Assembly (NCBI RefSeq): GCF_036850765.1
Contig: NC_089490.1
Location: 292,560,982 to 292,624,981 of the forward strand
Direction: 5' to 3'
DNA length: 64,000 nucleotides
Source of the DNA: Saccopteryx bilineata
Lineage: Eukaryota > Chordata > Mammalia > Chiroptera > Emballonuridae
The notes beneath the pieces were generated by a model. It was not told where the DNA came from and searched no databases. It worked only from the letters and a program-made list of their open reading frames with translations. This document shows positions 46,801-59,470 of this stretch, in pieces (the first letter of the stretch is position 1; each line of letters starts with the position of its first letter). Made by a program: the position numbers and the translations under genes.

Positions 46801-49800
46801 TTATATTTATTCCACAAAGGTGCTTAGAGTTTAATGATACAATGAAAATAACACACATGGAGTTTTTTTTAAAGGAAATAGTATTGTATGCAGCCCCAAA
46901 TAACATTATATATGACATAGCAAACTTTCCGTGAGTTTGCTGTTCCTTACTACCATCAGAATCAGCATGTTCCAGATTTTATTGGTTCAATGATTACTTT
47001 TCATAAATGCATTATTTTGCATTTTTCTAGAATAAAACTCCATTGTAAGATTTTTTCTAAACTTCCAATCTCTAATATTTTTATAGTTAGCCATTATGCT
47101 TGCCTATCTGACAGTTTAACATGGTCTAATAGTGACTTTGAATATGCTTTTTTCTTACCCATTTTCCACCTGGATCATTAACAGGATTTTTCACTCAGAA
47201 CAACATGACCTACACACTAGCATGTTCATTGGCAGCAAGCACAAGGGTGATTTACAAGCATGCTTTTCTAATTTACACCACACAAAACCAAAGGATGCCA
47301 TTCACATTTACTGAAACTTAGGTAAATGTCAATTACATAAAATTTGGGAGTTGGGAGTATTTGCTTTGTGTCATTTTTTTTAAAGAATTGTATGTGAAGC
47401 CTGAATCTTCTCTATAGCCTGAATATAGATAGTCATATTCTCTTTATTTTATACATTTGTTATTTGTGAACATATTTATGTGACTACTGGACTTGATATT
47501 ACATTTAGAAGTCCATTTTTTCTATAAAAATTACTGAGTGAGTATCAAATAGGATTATAACATTTCTTTCTACTGAATATATACAAAGCTAAAAATTGCC
47601 AAAAGCAACAGCAACCTATAGTATCATATTCCAGAACATCACTGTCATTTTTGTTTAATGACATCTGCTAAATATATTATTCTGTAGAAATCATATTTTC
47701 ATATTTTACAATTGAGTTTTAATGGTTTAATTTTGTTTTCAAATGTGTATTACATATAAATAATAGATATTCCCTTTTTAAAAATAAGCAGTAATATCAC
47801 CAGTATTGGGAATATTGGAAACAAGATTACAATATTATTGTAACTTGGAAGGTAATGGTTTGTGGTTGTTGACTCCCTAGTAAATCCCAACTCAATGCCT
47901 AACACCAGGGCAAAAGGAGGCCAATACCTCAAATCATTATACCAGCAAGAATGGAATAAGAACTATGGTAGCAGTGCAGATACATGGTGTACAGAGAGTG
48001 AATTGCAGAGGAGATGTTAATGAATTCTGACTGGGGTTGTGCAGGGAGCATTTTGAGAACTACAAAACAAAAAACCTTTATCTGGGCCATGAAATATAAA
48101 ACTTATGTATGGGAAAGAGTGTAAAGAAAGTCATGACCCCTGATGCCTAAGGCTTTCTGAAAGATGTACGTGAAAAGCTGTCTATCCCTTGGAGTCCCTG
48201 TACTCTGTCCATAGAAGCTTCAGTAATTTTCACCTAGCAACCTGCAGAAGTAGGACACCAATCATTTTGTAAATGAAATATATATTTTAGGGATGAAAAA
48301 AGGTTTACCGTCCCATGATTGATATATCAGCAACCATAACTGTGGGCAGCTCTCACATCTCATGAAGCTGCATGGCTGGTACCAAGCAGCTAAATACTCC
48401 AATTGAACAGCTGATCTCTAAAATCTAATTACCAGAGATGAAACAGGTGACACTGTCCCCAGATAATACATTTCAAGTATTTTACATCTGTCAAGATTAT
48501 TTAGACTTGATAAAGATCTGAAATAGACAATATAAACATAGACATAACCTTGTTTCTATTTGGTAATCAGAATACCTAAAACATTTAACAATATCAATGT
48601 ACCAGCTGAAAAATCCACAGACAAGCAACTTATCTCTGAAACCAGAGTATCAGATAATGAAACAGGTGGAACAATCCCCTTAGAATAATCAAACTCAAAA
48701 TACTGTGGTAATCTTTCTAACCTTATTTATCATTTGAAGAGAAAAAGCAAGTAAGGCATTGGACACATGCACACAATAGTTCCAATCTGAAGTTAACACA
48801 TATAACACATATAGAGGTAGTCTGGATCTAGGCAGAATTCTGAAATTTCATGAAGGCTATCTAGGAGGGGATTGAAATATATTTGTCTGCATTGTAAAAT
48901 ACCTGAATGATATATTGTGAACAGATTGACCATTAATAGGTATTCATTGGCTTTGGTGGCTTCATAGTCAATATGATAGCACCTTGCATGCCAACACCTA
49001 AGAAAGCAAAGATCAGGGCAAGCTCCCTGTCTTTTCCACCCATTCAACATCAGTTGTTTAAAACATTAATACTTGAATTTAAAATTACTTACTGAAAGCC
49101 TACTGCCTGAAACATATACATTGATGTATAACTATTTTTAAATAATTAAACTGAATAATTACACTAAATTAAATTAAACTAAAAAGCCATGATCTTCTTC
49201 CAGGTATTCTTGTTCTACTAAGAACACTGTCCATCTATTTACCATATTCATATTTGCTTATAATTCACTGTACATCTGCACTGAGCACACATTCTTTAAT
49301 AATAACTTCATCATTCATCCCCATCAGTTTGTATATGCAATATTGAAATTTATATATTGGCAGTTTATGAGTCCCCAGGGAGGCTCTGAGACACTTCTTA
49401 AAACTTGCAAGATGTCATTCAAGTATCCTACGGACAAGAAGTGAGCTGAACAGCACTCTGCCAGGAAACAGGGTATCTTGGTAGGCATCATAGTGTGGCC
49501 CTTTTCCACACATAGATGTGCTAGAACCCCAGAGATGGTTACTTTTGACCGTTGTATGTAAGAGGGACACTAGCATGCTCCACCTCTCTATCTTTTCTTT
49601 TTCAAATACTCTTCTATGTGGGAATCAACAAGATCATCCTCAGCCAATCTAGTTGCATAAGTATCTACCATCAGAGTGGTCTTCTTCAAAAAATGTTTCC
49701 TAGTAAGCAGATAACCCTTGAGCTAAGGGTAGGAAGAACTGAGTTGCTCTGAATAACATAGATGGGGAAAAACACCCCAAAAACTTAGAGCTTACTTGGG

Positions 49801-50479
49801 CAAAATTCTGAAATCTGCTAAATGCACAAGCTCATCCTTTGAGTGATTTTAATTTTTTGTTGAAATTGAAAATTGGGCTGAGATTTCAGTTCAGGTCAAT
49901 GAAGTGCAGAATGGTAGATGAAATCAGCAGCTCGGGAGACCCAAGAGGTAATAAAAATAGAAGCTCACATGCGGTAAGGGTGTGCATCAATCTTGGGTCA
50001 AACCGCCACATTAGCTTAAAGAATTCTTAAGGTCAGTGAGGTTTAAATAGCTATCAAGAAAGAGGGATACAGCCATTAAATTCTAGATTGTAATAAATTG
50101 TAACGGTGGCAACATGTTCAGTTCAAGTTTCTAAACCTGTAAATTCTACTACTCACAGTACAATTGCAGGAAATCATTTTGTCAAAAAAGATATACTTGC
50201 GAGTATTCCATCAACTTCTACCTGCAAATGGTAAGGACATGGATCCCATGCCTAATAGAAGTAGGATCTGTGTATAATTATGTCTGCTTTGGTTTAGCAA
50301 ATCAACAATCAGCAAGATACCGTCTGTTTTCCCAGAATTATCCTGGGAAATCCTTTGTACCCCTTCCTTACTACTTTTTTTTTATCAAGTTTTTAATGTA
50401 TAAAATATGATTTCTCTCAGTGTTATATATAGATACCTAGATCAATTTCTTAGGTCAAAGTTGTGGCTAATTTCACTTT
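46801..50479. other. Long unassigned stretch
   Basis: No confident element over 3.7 kb. 47930-50330 has higher GC than its surroundings. It contains minus-strand frames at 48793-49050 (85 codons) and 49324-49509 (61 codons), neither with a domain I recognise. A weak repeat of about 80 bp (GAAACAGGTG.. AATCCCC/TGTCCCC) occurs near 48440 and 48657. It may be a decayed ERV or other old element. Confidence 0.4.
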
Positions 50480-50489
50480 TTTAATAATC

Positions 50490-50830
50490 TTTAAGTTTTT
50501 TTAATTTAGAGATTAGATTTAATGAGATGAAATTGATAAATAAAAATACATAGGTTTCAGGTAAATATCTCTACTACATTTGAACTGTTGATTGTGTTGT
50601 GTGCTCATCACCAAAGTCAAATCATTTTTTATCACTGTATATTTGTCCCTCTTCACTCTTTAAAAAAATTTTAATTAAATTTATATGTCACAATGATTAA
50701 TAAAATTATGTAAGTTTCAAGTGTATAGTTCTATGGTACACTGTCTATATACTTTATTGTGTATTTACCACCCAAAGTAAAATCTTCCATCACCATATAT
50801 TTGACCCCCATTACCCTTTTTCTCCTACTT
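50490..50830 (-). repeat. Old L1 3'UTR fragments, two in tandem
   Basis: Two related blocks, 50490-50650 and 50660-50830, each contain TAGGTTTCA/TAAGTTTCAAGTGTA, CTCATCACC/TTTACCACC, AAAGT(C/A)AAATC and ATCACC(A)TATATTTG. This is the inverted wording of ancient mammalian L1 3'UTRs. They are probably separate insertions or a local duplication. Confidence 0.65.
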
Positions 50831-51404
50831 CTTAATTTAAATTTTCCATATATTGTATCTTTTAATCCCTTGTTTCTCAACGTTCTTTTTCCAATAGAGA
50901 TAGATGGCTTGCTTGAATGATCTTTCTCTGTTTTTGTTATTGCTTGGTTTTATTTAACTCTGTTTCTATCTCTACAAGTACAATTAACACCTCATTCTAC
51001 TCTGAGTACAAAGTAGAATTCAGATTATTAATTTTTTTCCCTGAATCTGGCTCAGTGTGCTGGAGCCCAGCTTGTCAAGGCAGTAGGAGAATCACATTTT
51101 TTAAATGTATTTTTAGTTAAAATTTGAAAATTTAAAATATATCATCAAAGATGGATTCATGCCTGAAAATTATTTTTATATTTTAAATTAATTTCCTACT
51201 TTTCACCATAAAAATAACACACTGTATCTTTATTTTAAAAATCAGAATTATTTTGGACTCTTTAGCCATCATTGTCTCTAAATTGATGGCTTAAAAATTG
51301 CTTTAATAAAATGGCCAATTAAAATATAGCTGTTTTGAATAAATATTAAATTAATAATCACCAATTCCACAGTTGCAATTAAATGAAAGTTGGTTTATAT
51401 GTAA
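50831..51404. other. Unassigned AT-rich sequence
   Basis: Nothing recognised. Confidence 0.5.
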
Positions 51405-51550
51405 ACTTAGCCACTTTCTAAATGCATGATTTTTTGCAGTCATTCAACCCTTTAAATTATAGACTTTTATCTATAAAATGCTTAGGAATAACTTTATTAA
51501 GGTATTGTAAAGATGAAGTGAGAAAATAATAGTACAGAACAAGAGATCAT
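51405..51550 (+). repeat. Probable MIR SINE
   Basis: TTAGCCACTTTCTAAATGCATGA, CAGTCATTCAACCCTTT, TATCTATAAAATGC and GGTATTGTAAAGATGAAGTGAG follow MIR order. Confidence 0.65.
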
Positions 51551-52250
51551 TAAATATGCTCAATTAATACTATAAGGATGTATGGTTTGACTATAGAACT
51601 AGATGAAGATTTATTACTAAATATTATATGTTAAATATAGCCCTTGATAAATTTAAAACATCATTTTTATTGTCAAAACATTATTGGAACTGACATATCA
51701 CTTTAAATTATAAGTAAAAATAAAGAATGCCCTTGGTTTTAAAGATGCAAATAGATATTCTTTCAGCATTACTATAAGCCATTTCCCTTTACACAACCTA
51801 AAGAAATCATTCTGTTTGCTCTTCACCCCATAGCTGAGCTGCAAGTGCTGTTCATGCATCATTGCTTTGGCTACTTCAATATGGATTATCAGGATATATT
51901 CTGAAGCTGAAAGCCTGTTTCAATTAACTGCACTATTGTGCTTAAGGTCTCTATTATTGTAAAAGTTTTATTGGATTCATTCAGTTCCACTTCATGTCTT
52001 CGCTATATCCCACCTTATTCTCCTGACAGTGATGCCTCTGCTTCTTGTTTCTCTGGTCAAGTTATAGCTTTGATTTTTAAATTAAAATGACAATAAATAG
52101 AAAAGCAGAACAGAAAACATTACAGATATGAAGAATGCTTAGTAAATAGCACTCTATATAGAGAAAGAGAGAAGGGATTGGAAGAGAGGTAGAGAAAGAG
52201 AAGAGAGATTCAATTAAACTTATTTGTGTAATTTATTATATTTCTTATAA
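51551..52250. other. Unassigned AT-rich sequence
   Basis: A GA-rich patch lies at 52160-52210. No gene. Confidence 0.5.
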
Positions 52251-52270
52251 AAAGGCAAAAAAAAAAAAAA

Positions 52271-52647
52271 GGCCCTGGCCAGTTTGCTCAGTGGTAGAGT
52301 GTCGGCCTGGCGTGCGGAAGTCCCGGGTTTGATTCTCGGCCAGGGCACACAGGAGAGGCACCCATCTGCTTCTCCACCCCTTCCCCTCTCCTTCCTCTCT
52401 GTCTCTCTCTTCCCCTCCCGCAGCCAAGGCTCCATTGGAGCAAAAGATGGCCCGGGCACTGGGGATGGCTCCATGGCTTCTGCCCCAGGCGCTAGAGTGG
52501 CACTGGTCGCAACAGAGCGATGCCCCGGATAGGCAGAGCATCCCCCTCTGGTGGGCGTGCCGGGTGGATCCCGGTCGGGCGCATGCGGGAGTCTGTCTGA
52601 CTGCCTCCCCGTTTCCAGCTTCAGAAAAAAAAAATACAAAAAAAAAA
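52271..52647 (+). mobile_element. Bat tRNA-SINE, family B, well preserved
   Basis: Starts GGCCCTGGCCAGTTTGCTCA, A box CTCAGTGGTAGAGTG, B box GGGTTTGATTCTCGG. The GC-rich second domain (CCATTGGAGCAAAAGATGGC, GTGGGCGTGCCGGGTGGATC, GCATGCGGGAGTCTGTC) is almost complete, with an A-rich tail. GC content far exceeds its surroundings. No clean duplication can be read because both flanks are A-rich. Confidence 0.92.
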
Positions 52648-52654
52648 GACAGCT

Positions 52655-53289
52655 GGGATCTAGTATTCCAAATATCCAGAGTTATCTGGAATTGAGAAAG
52701 TAACCTTACGTTTGATAGATTATAACTCTGAGTTTGTATAAGTTTTTAGTTGATGATTTATGTACAATTTTTCTATTTTTGTTTTTGGCTTAACTAATCA
52801 ATTCCTCTGTGTTTCAAGTTTCAATATACTTAGATTTCACATCTATATATATATGTAAGTAGCCAGAATTTAGATACTGATGCCACAGTCTCAAACATTT
52901 ATTATTATCAACCAAAGAGTATTGATGCTTTCCTTAATAGAAAAATAATACATTTTCAATAACAAAGAATTTTTACATTGGTACTGCATTTATAGGAAAT
53001 GTGCTTAGTTTTGAAATTTTAAATAACTTTAAATTTCATTGATGAGTACCCAGAGTATCAGACAAAAGGCCATAGTATCAGAAAAAAATGTTCTATTATA
53101 TGTTCATTGTTTAAAACTATATATACTTATAAAAATTTTTCTCAGAAATATGCATGTATAAAATAAAACACTAAAAATAAATTGTTCCAAATTGGAACTG
53201 AATGTTTAAGCTTCAAAACTTATCTTAAATCTGAAGAAAGAAATGATCTTTCCAGAAAGAAAGGAGAGGGGCAGAAAGGTATCCAGGCA
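52655..53289. other. Unassigned AT-rich sequence
   Basis: Nothing recognised. Confidence 0.5.
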
Positions 53290-53311
53290 GAAAAAAGAAG
53301 AAAGAAAGAAA

Positions 53312-53360
<49 letters not shown>

Positions 53361-53416
53361 GGGAAAGAGAGAAAGAAAGTAAGAAAGAAAGGAAGGAAGA
53401 GAAAAAAAGAAGGAAA

Positions 53417-53485
<69 letters not shown>

Positions 53486-53570
53486 AGTAGAGAGAGAGAG
53501 AGATAGAGAGAGAAAAGGAAGAGAAAGGAAGGGAAGGGAAGGAGGGAGAGAGGAAGAGAGGTAGGGAGGA
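53290..53570. repeat. (GAAA)n / purine microsatellite
   Basis: About 280 bases of almost pure purine on the plus strand, mainly AAGA tetramers with GGAA and GA variants at the right. Long frames through it on both strands (Lys/Glu/Arg or Ser/Phe/Leu) are repeat artefacts. Confidence 0.95.
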
Positions 53571-53792
53571 ACATTTATTTCTTCATTTATACTTTTCCAC
53601 ATAGCTAGAGTTAAAACCATAAAGTTAAAAACAAATTTAATGTTTCTTCTGTAATAGCCATGGCAAACACAAACCTTTTATTTTGCTTGCTTTCAGTAAA
53701 AGTGTAAAACATTTTTGTATGTGTACATATTACATATAGAAATTGAGATTTCTTTTAGTTATAATATGGTCCTTTTTTTTCTGTAAACTTTA

Positions 53793-55893
53793 TTTTTTTT
53801 TAATAAATTTTTATTAATGGTAATGGGATGACATTAATAAATCAGGGTACATATATTCAAAGAAAACATGTCTAGGTTATTTTGTCATTAAATTATGTTG
53901 CGTACCCCTCGCCCAAAGTCAGATTGTCCTCCGCCACCCTCTATCTAGTTCTCTGTGCCCCTCCCCCTCCCCCTAACTCTCTCCCTCCCTCCCTCCCATG
54001 TCCTCCCTCCCCCCACCCCTGGTAACCACCACACTCTTGTCCATGTCTCTTAGTCTCATTTTTATGTTCCACCAATGTATGGAATCATGTAGTTCTTGTT
54101 TTTTTCTGATTTACTTATTTCACTCCTTATAATGTTATCAAGATCCCACCATTTTGCTGTAAATGATCTGATGTCATCATTTCTTATGGCTGAGTAGTAT
54201 TCCATAGTGTATATGTGCCACATCTTCTTTATCCAGTCTTCTATTGAAGGGCTTTTTGGTTGTTTCCATGTCTTGGCCACTGTGAACAGTGCTGCAATGA
54301 ACATGGGGCTACATGTGTCTTCACGTATCAATGTTTCTGAGGTTTTGGGGTATATACCCAGTAGAGGGATTGCTGGGTCATAAGGTAGTTCTATTTGCAG
54401 TTTTTTGAGGAACCACCATACTTTCCTCCATAATGGTTGTACTACTTTACAGTCCCACCAACAGTGAATGAAGGTTCCTTTTTCTCCACAGCCTCTCCAA
54501 CATTTGCTATTACCCGTCTTGTTGATAATAGCTAATCTAACAGGGGTGAGGTGGTATCTCATTGTAGTTTTGATTTGCATTTCTCTAATAACTAATGAAG
54601 CTGAGCATCTTTTCATATATCTGTTGGCCATTTGTATCTCTTCCTGGGAGAAGTGTCTGTTCATGTCCTCTTCCCATTTTTTTTATGGGATTGTTTGTTT
54701 GTTTGTTGTTGAGTTTTATGAGTTCTTTGTAAATTTTGGATATTAGGCCCTTATCTGAGCTGTTGTTTGAAAATATCATTTCCCATTTAGTTGGCTGTCT
54801 GTTTATTTTGATATCAGTTTCTCTTGCTGAGCAAAAACTTTTTATTCTGATGTAGTCCCATTCATTTATCTTTGCCTTCACTTCTCTTGCCATTGGAGTC
54901 AAGTTCATAAAATGTTCTTTAAAACCCAGGTCCATGATTTTAGTACCTATGTCTTCTTCTATGTACTTTATTGTTTCAGGTCTTATATTTAGGTCTTTGA
55001 TCCATTTTGAATTAATTTTAGTACACGGGGACAGGCTATAGTCGAGTTTCATTCTTTTGCATGTGGCTTTCCAGTTTTCCCAACACCATTTGTTGAAGAG
55101 GCTTTCTTTTCTCCATTGTATGTTGTTGGCCCCTTTATCAAAGATTATTTGACCATATATATGTGGTTTTATTTCTGGGCTTTCTATTCTGTTCCATTGG
55201 TCTGAGTGTCTATTTTTCTGCCAATACCATGCTGTTTTGATTATCGTGGCCCTATAATATAGTTTAAAGTCAGGTATTGTAATGCCCCCAGCTTCATTCT
55301 TTTTCCTTAGGATTGTTTTGGCTATTCGGGGTTTTTTATAGTTCCATATACCTTAAATCAGGAACAAGACAGGGTTGTCCACTCTCTCCACTCTTATTTA
55401 ACGTGGTGCTAGAAGTTCTGGCCAGAGCAATCAGACAAGACAAAGAAATAAAAGGCATCCATATTGGAAAAGAAGAAGTAAAGGTATCACTTTTTGCTGA
55501 TGATATGATTCTATACATCAAAAACCCGAAGGACTCCACAAAAAGATTATTAGAAACAATAAACCAATACAGTAAGGTCGCAGGATACAAAATTAACATA
55601 CAAAAGTCCATAGCCTTTCTATATGCCAACAATGAAATATTAGAAAACGAACTCAAAAAAAAAATCCCCTTCACGATTGCAACAAAAAAATAAAATACCT
55701 AGGAATAAACATAACAAAGAATGTAAAGGACCTATATAATGAAAATTACAAAGCATTGTTAAGGGAAATCGAAAAAGATACAATGAGATGGAAAAATATT
55801 CCTTGTTCTTGGATAGGAAGGATAAATATAATCAAAATGGCCATATTACCCAAAGCAATATACAAATTTAATGCAATTCCCATCAAAATCCCT
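53793..55893. mobile_element. Young L1 with 5' inversion (twin priming), complete
   Basis: A 12-bp duplication CTGTAAACTTTA flanks it (53781-53792, 55894-55905). 53793-55350 is minus strand: tail, 3'UTR, and ORF2 C-terminal half up to [12 protein letters not shown]. 55351-55893 is plus strand and covers ORF2 from [13 protein letters not shown] through FADDM (55496) to NAIPIKIP. The two parts are adjacent in a normal L1, with about 60 bp missing between them. The 3' portion is almost identical to the full-length copy. A one-base T insertion near 54678 breaks the frame before [12 protein letters not shown], giving frames 54062-54664 and 54585-55052. Confidence 0.95.
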
Positions 55894-55905
55894 CTGTAAA
55901 CTTTA

Positions 55906-57875
55906 AAAAGTGCTATTTGAAACCTTTTTACTACTTCAATGTGAGAGATTATTTCTGAGAATATTGCATTCATTGACACTATTCAGTAAGATCAAGAAAA
56001 GAGTAACCGAACTTTATTTTTTTCCTTGAAAGAGAAATTGAGAACTTCAAAATCTTAAAATGCTCTTTCATTATTTACACATAACATTATATGGCAATAC
56101 TTTGCAGAAAAGAAAGATACATTTAAATAAAAATTCCTAAATTCAGCAAGTGACTACCTTTTTGTATAATACATTCAATATTGATATTTATAACATATTT
56201 AAGTTTATAATTTTGTACATATGATATATATAAAATATGGGAACAGTTTTAAAAAACAAAAAGTAAATTCTAGACTGAAAATTAAATGAACTGGTTAGTT
56301 TTTTAAATTACATTATGTTAGACATTTTACTGAGACTACTATATCAGTGTGTGAAAGAGAAAATAATTAATGCCAGGCATAGTAATCTAGGCACGTAGAA
56401 AAAAAATTATATACCTTAGGTCAGGGAAAAATTTCCTGAAAGGTGTATTTAAGATGATATTTTGGGCTATCCAGAGGTTTTTTGAACAGTATTCAAGCAA
56501 AAAAAAAAATAACAAAAAAAAATAGTAAAGAATCATTAGGGTGAGGAAATGTGAGTAGGAACATGAAGAACAGTGTGATCAATGGTTAGGCTGAAAGTGT
56601 TAGTGTAAGATTAATAATGGTTCAATGGGGAGTCATTAAAATGTTTCATGCCAGGAAGAAGCAAGTTACTACCCTACATGTATTTAAAAATTAATTTTGA
56701 AACTAATTACTCAAATGCATAGATATCCTACTGACATAATTGAATAAATAAATGAAGGATAATTGACGTATGTACAAAGGAAAAAAAAAAGCTATATAAC
56801 CTATGAAAATATTCTTGCCCATAAAGAGATGAAGAATAACTTTCCATTCCTTAATTGTGTTGGCTTTATTAATTGTCTTCCAAAAAGCAGTATGGAATGT
56901 GGGGAAATGAGTAACTTGTATTGGAGAAACCTCACAAACACTACTTCATCCAGGTGCTCAGGATTAATATCAATAATCTTAAATTATATTGAAACTATGT
57001 ACCCTTGATATGATGAAAATTGTACTTTACCTGTATTTTCTCCTTTCAAAAATCAATAACACTAGTATGAATATGAGAAAAATACTAGACAATCCTAATT
57101 GAGAGGCTTTCCACAAAATACCTGATCACTACACCTCTATCTACCAATATTATCAAAAAACAAGACCAACAAACTATCATAAGCAAGAGGAACCTAAGGA
57201 GACATGACTACTAACTATAATCTAATATCCTGTATGGAATCTTTAAACAGAAAAAGGACATTAGATGAAAATTAAAGAAATCTAAATAATGTAGGACATT
57301 AGTTAATAACAATGTCTCAATATTGGCTCATTAATGTTGACAAATAGACCACACTAATGTGAAAAGGGAAAAATAGGTGAAAAGTACATGGGGACACTCT
57401 TTACTATCTTCAAAACTCTTCTGTCAATTTAGAACTATTCTAAATTAAACACTTATTTTTAAAAAATGGATGTGAGAGAGATTTTTTTTTTTAATCTCAG
57501 AAAACTCTTAAGAGATTGTTGGAGTAATCAAGATGGAAAATGATGAAGGTTATATCAAGAGAGAGAGAAAAATGTAGGTGAAACATAATTACATTTTAGG
57601 GTTAAATATCATGATTTACTGATGGACTTGATGTGTGGGGTGGTGAGGGAAAGGGATAATAATAGAATTACTTGAATGTTTACAGTAAGAGTGTATGCTA
57701 CTAATTTACTCTGATTAGGCAAATCTATTAGGGAAGAAGATTTTACAGAGTAAATTGGTAGTTCCGTTTTGGACATACTAGCATTTATTTTGCATCATGA
57801 ATATAAGTACTATATATGTGATTTTTGAAAAAAAATGGTTTGAGTTGAATATATAATTTTTGTGTCAGAAGAATA
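55906..57875. other. Unassigned AT-rich sequence
   Basis: No recognised gene. The 81-codon frame at 56763-57008 has no domain. 56540-56680 may be an old repeat. Confidence 0.45.
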
Positions 57876-57877
57876 TA

Positions 57878-57997
57878 CAGGGGTGGGCAAAAGTAGGTTT
57901 ACAGTTGTTCGCACGGGAAAGACCTGCTAGTTATTATTATTATTATAACAGCTTTATTAACATACTTACAACTCTAAACTTTTTGCCCACCCCAGTG
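57878..57997. mobile_element. 120-bp mariner-type MITE
   Basis: Flanked by TA (57876-57877, 57998-57999). Imperfect inverted repeats of about 28 bp: CA(--)GGGGTGGGCAAAAGTAGG at the left and CACTGGGGTGGGCAAAAAG as the inverse of the right. The interior has a short (ATT)n and no coding capacity. Confidence 0.88.
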
Positions 57998-57999
57998 TA

Positions 58000-58749
58000 T
58001 GCTATTTAAACCAGCTAACTTTCAATCACTGGCCCAGAGATCAGTGTCATGGTACAAAAGAGTTAACAACCTTGATGTATGAAGATTATAAACCCAATCA
58101 TGTTAGTTGAATTTGCTTATTCTCAGGGTGATTGCCACTTACCACTCATCAATAAAAGTTATTTTAGTTTATATTTATATCATATATAGACTCAATAATT
58201 ATAGACTCTACAATCTTCATACAATATCAGAGTGGTTAACTCTTTTGAGGACTAACACAAAATTTCTGACAGACCAGCAGTTGAAAACCATTGAGACATG
58301 ATGATATATTTTAAGAAGATAATGTATATACAGAAAAGTGGAAAATCCACAATCACTTCCAAGGAAGCCAAGCATTATGAATGAGAGACTAATGCCAAAA
58401 AGAAAACCAAAAAGAATAGCCAGGGGTGTTGATATCACACAAAATAATTGGTATCACAGAAGCTAAGTAGAAAAACACATGTTCAATTTTTTTATTAGCA
58501 TTTCAAAAGTCACATTTATCATGAGTTATTTTATGATAATAGTAAAATATGTACACCATAGGAATATGGACACATAAAGGACAAGAAAGTAAAACATATA
58601 ATTTGGGATAATGGCAGAACGATAACAGCTATTAGCATTTTGGTATATATCTTTCGGTCCTTTTTTCTATACACACACACGACCTTTATTATTTTGTTTA
58701 ACAAGATGGGCTCATACTCTTCACCAAGTTTTGCTGTTTGCCAAATAAA
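58000..58749. other. Unassigned AT-rich sequence
   Basis: Nothing recognised. Confidence 0.5.
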
Positions 58750-58960
58750 GACTGTTATTCTCTTTTGTTAGACAGCAGTGTGTGATTGCCAGAAGGTTGG
58801 TAGTGGAGGAGGGTATGGGGGCATAAATGGTGATGATCAAAGGCTTGACTTGGGGGGATGAACACACAATATTGTGTACAGAGATGTGTTGTAGAATTGG
58901 GCACCTGCAACCTGTATAATTATGTTAACAAGTGTCAACCTAATAAAGTCAGTAAGTTTT
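58750..58960 (+). repeat. Ancient L1 3'UTR end
   Basis: GACTTGGGGGGATGAACACACAATATTGTGTACAG, GTAGAATTGGGCACCTGCAACCTGTATAATTATG and CAACCTAATAAAGTCA reproduce the typical end of ancient mammalian L1 3'UTRs. A short A-rich tail follows. Confidence 0.8.
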
Positions 58961-58970
58961 AAAAAAAAGG

Positions 58971-59454
58971 AGTAAAAAATAAAGTTACTTTTATGATTAA
59001 TCCCTACCCTCTAAAATAAAGACTGTTACTCCCTGGCATTAAATAAATTTCACATTGATTATTCCTAATCATGGAGTATTCCAAAATGTAAGTGTACTAT
59101 CAACAGAAGGAAGGTTTTATTTGATAAAATAAGAGGGACTTGGGATGTTTTTATATGTGGATGAGAAACTGCAGTAGTTCTGGGAGAGGTGAGATCCCCA
59201 GGAAAGCGAAGTAGGATAATATTTAAGGTGCAGGAGAAGAGGAATGCCTTGGACATTTCTAAAAGAGTATTATAATTCCTTGTCTTAATAATTATTTTTA
59301 TGAAATCATAAAACATATGCTCATTTTAAGAAGGCTAGATAATTTTAAAAAGTAAGAAAATAAGTCTCGTAATCCTATCAGCTATTTAACATATTTCTTT
59401 TTCTGATAACATTCACAAAACTAGTATATATCTTTCTGTGCAAAATATTGTTAA
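58971..59454. other. Unassigned AT-rich sequence
   Basis: Nothing recognised. Confidence 0.5.
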
Positions 59455-59470
59455 AGAGTAGTTATATCTG

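Noticed and set aside
52271..52695. tRNA gene or GC-rich coding exon
   Set aside because: A/B boxes belong to a SINE head with no cloverleaf, followed by the SINE body and tail; frames of 82-139 codons are within the repeat.
53206..53620. Long open frames rich in Ser/Phe/Leu or Lys/Glu across the GAAA tract
   Set aside because: Produced by the microsatellite; no start context or domain.
55313..55693. 126-codon frame starting [17 protein letters not shown]
   Set aside because: It runs across the L1 inversion junction; the start is chance antisense sequence fused to ORF2.
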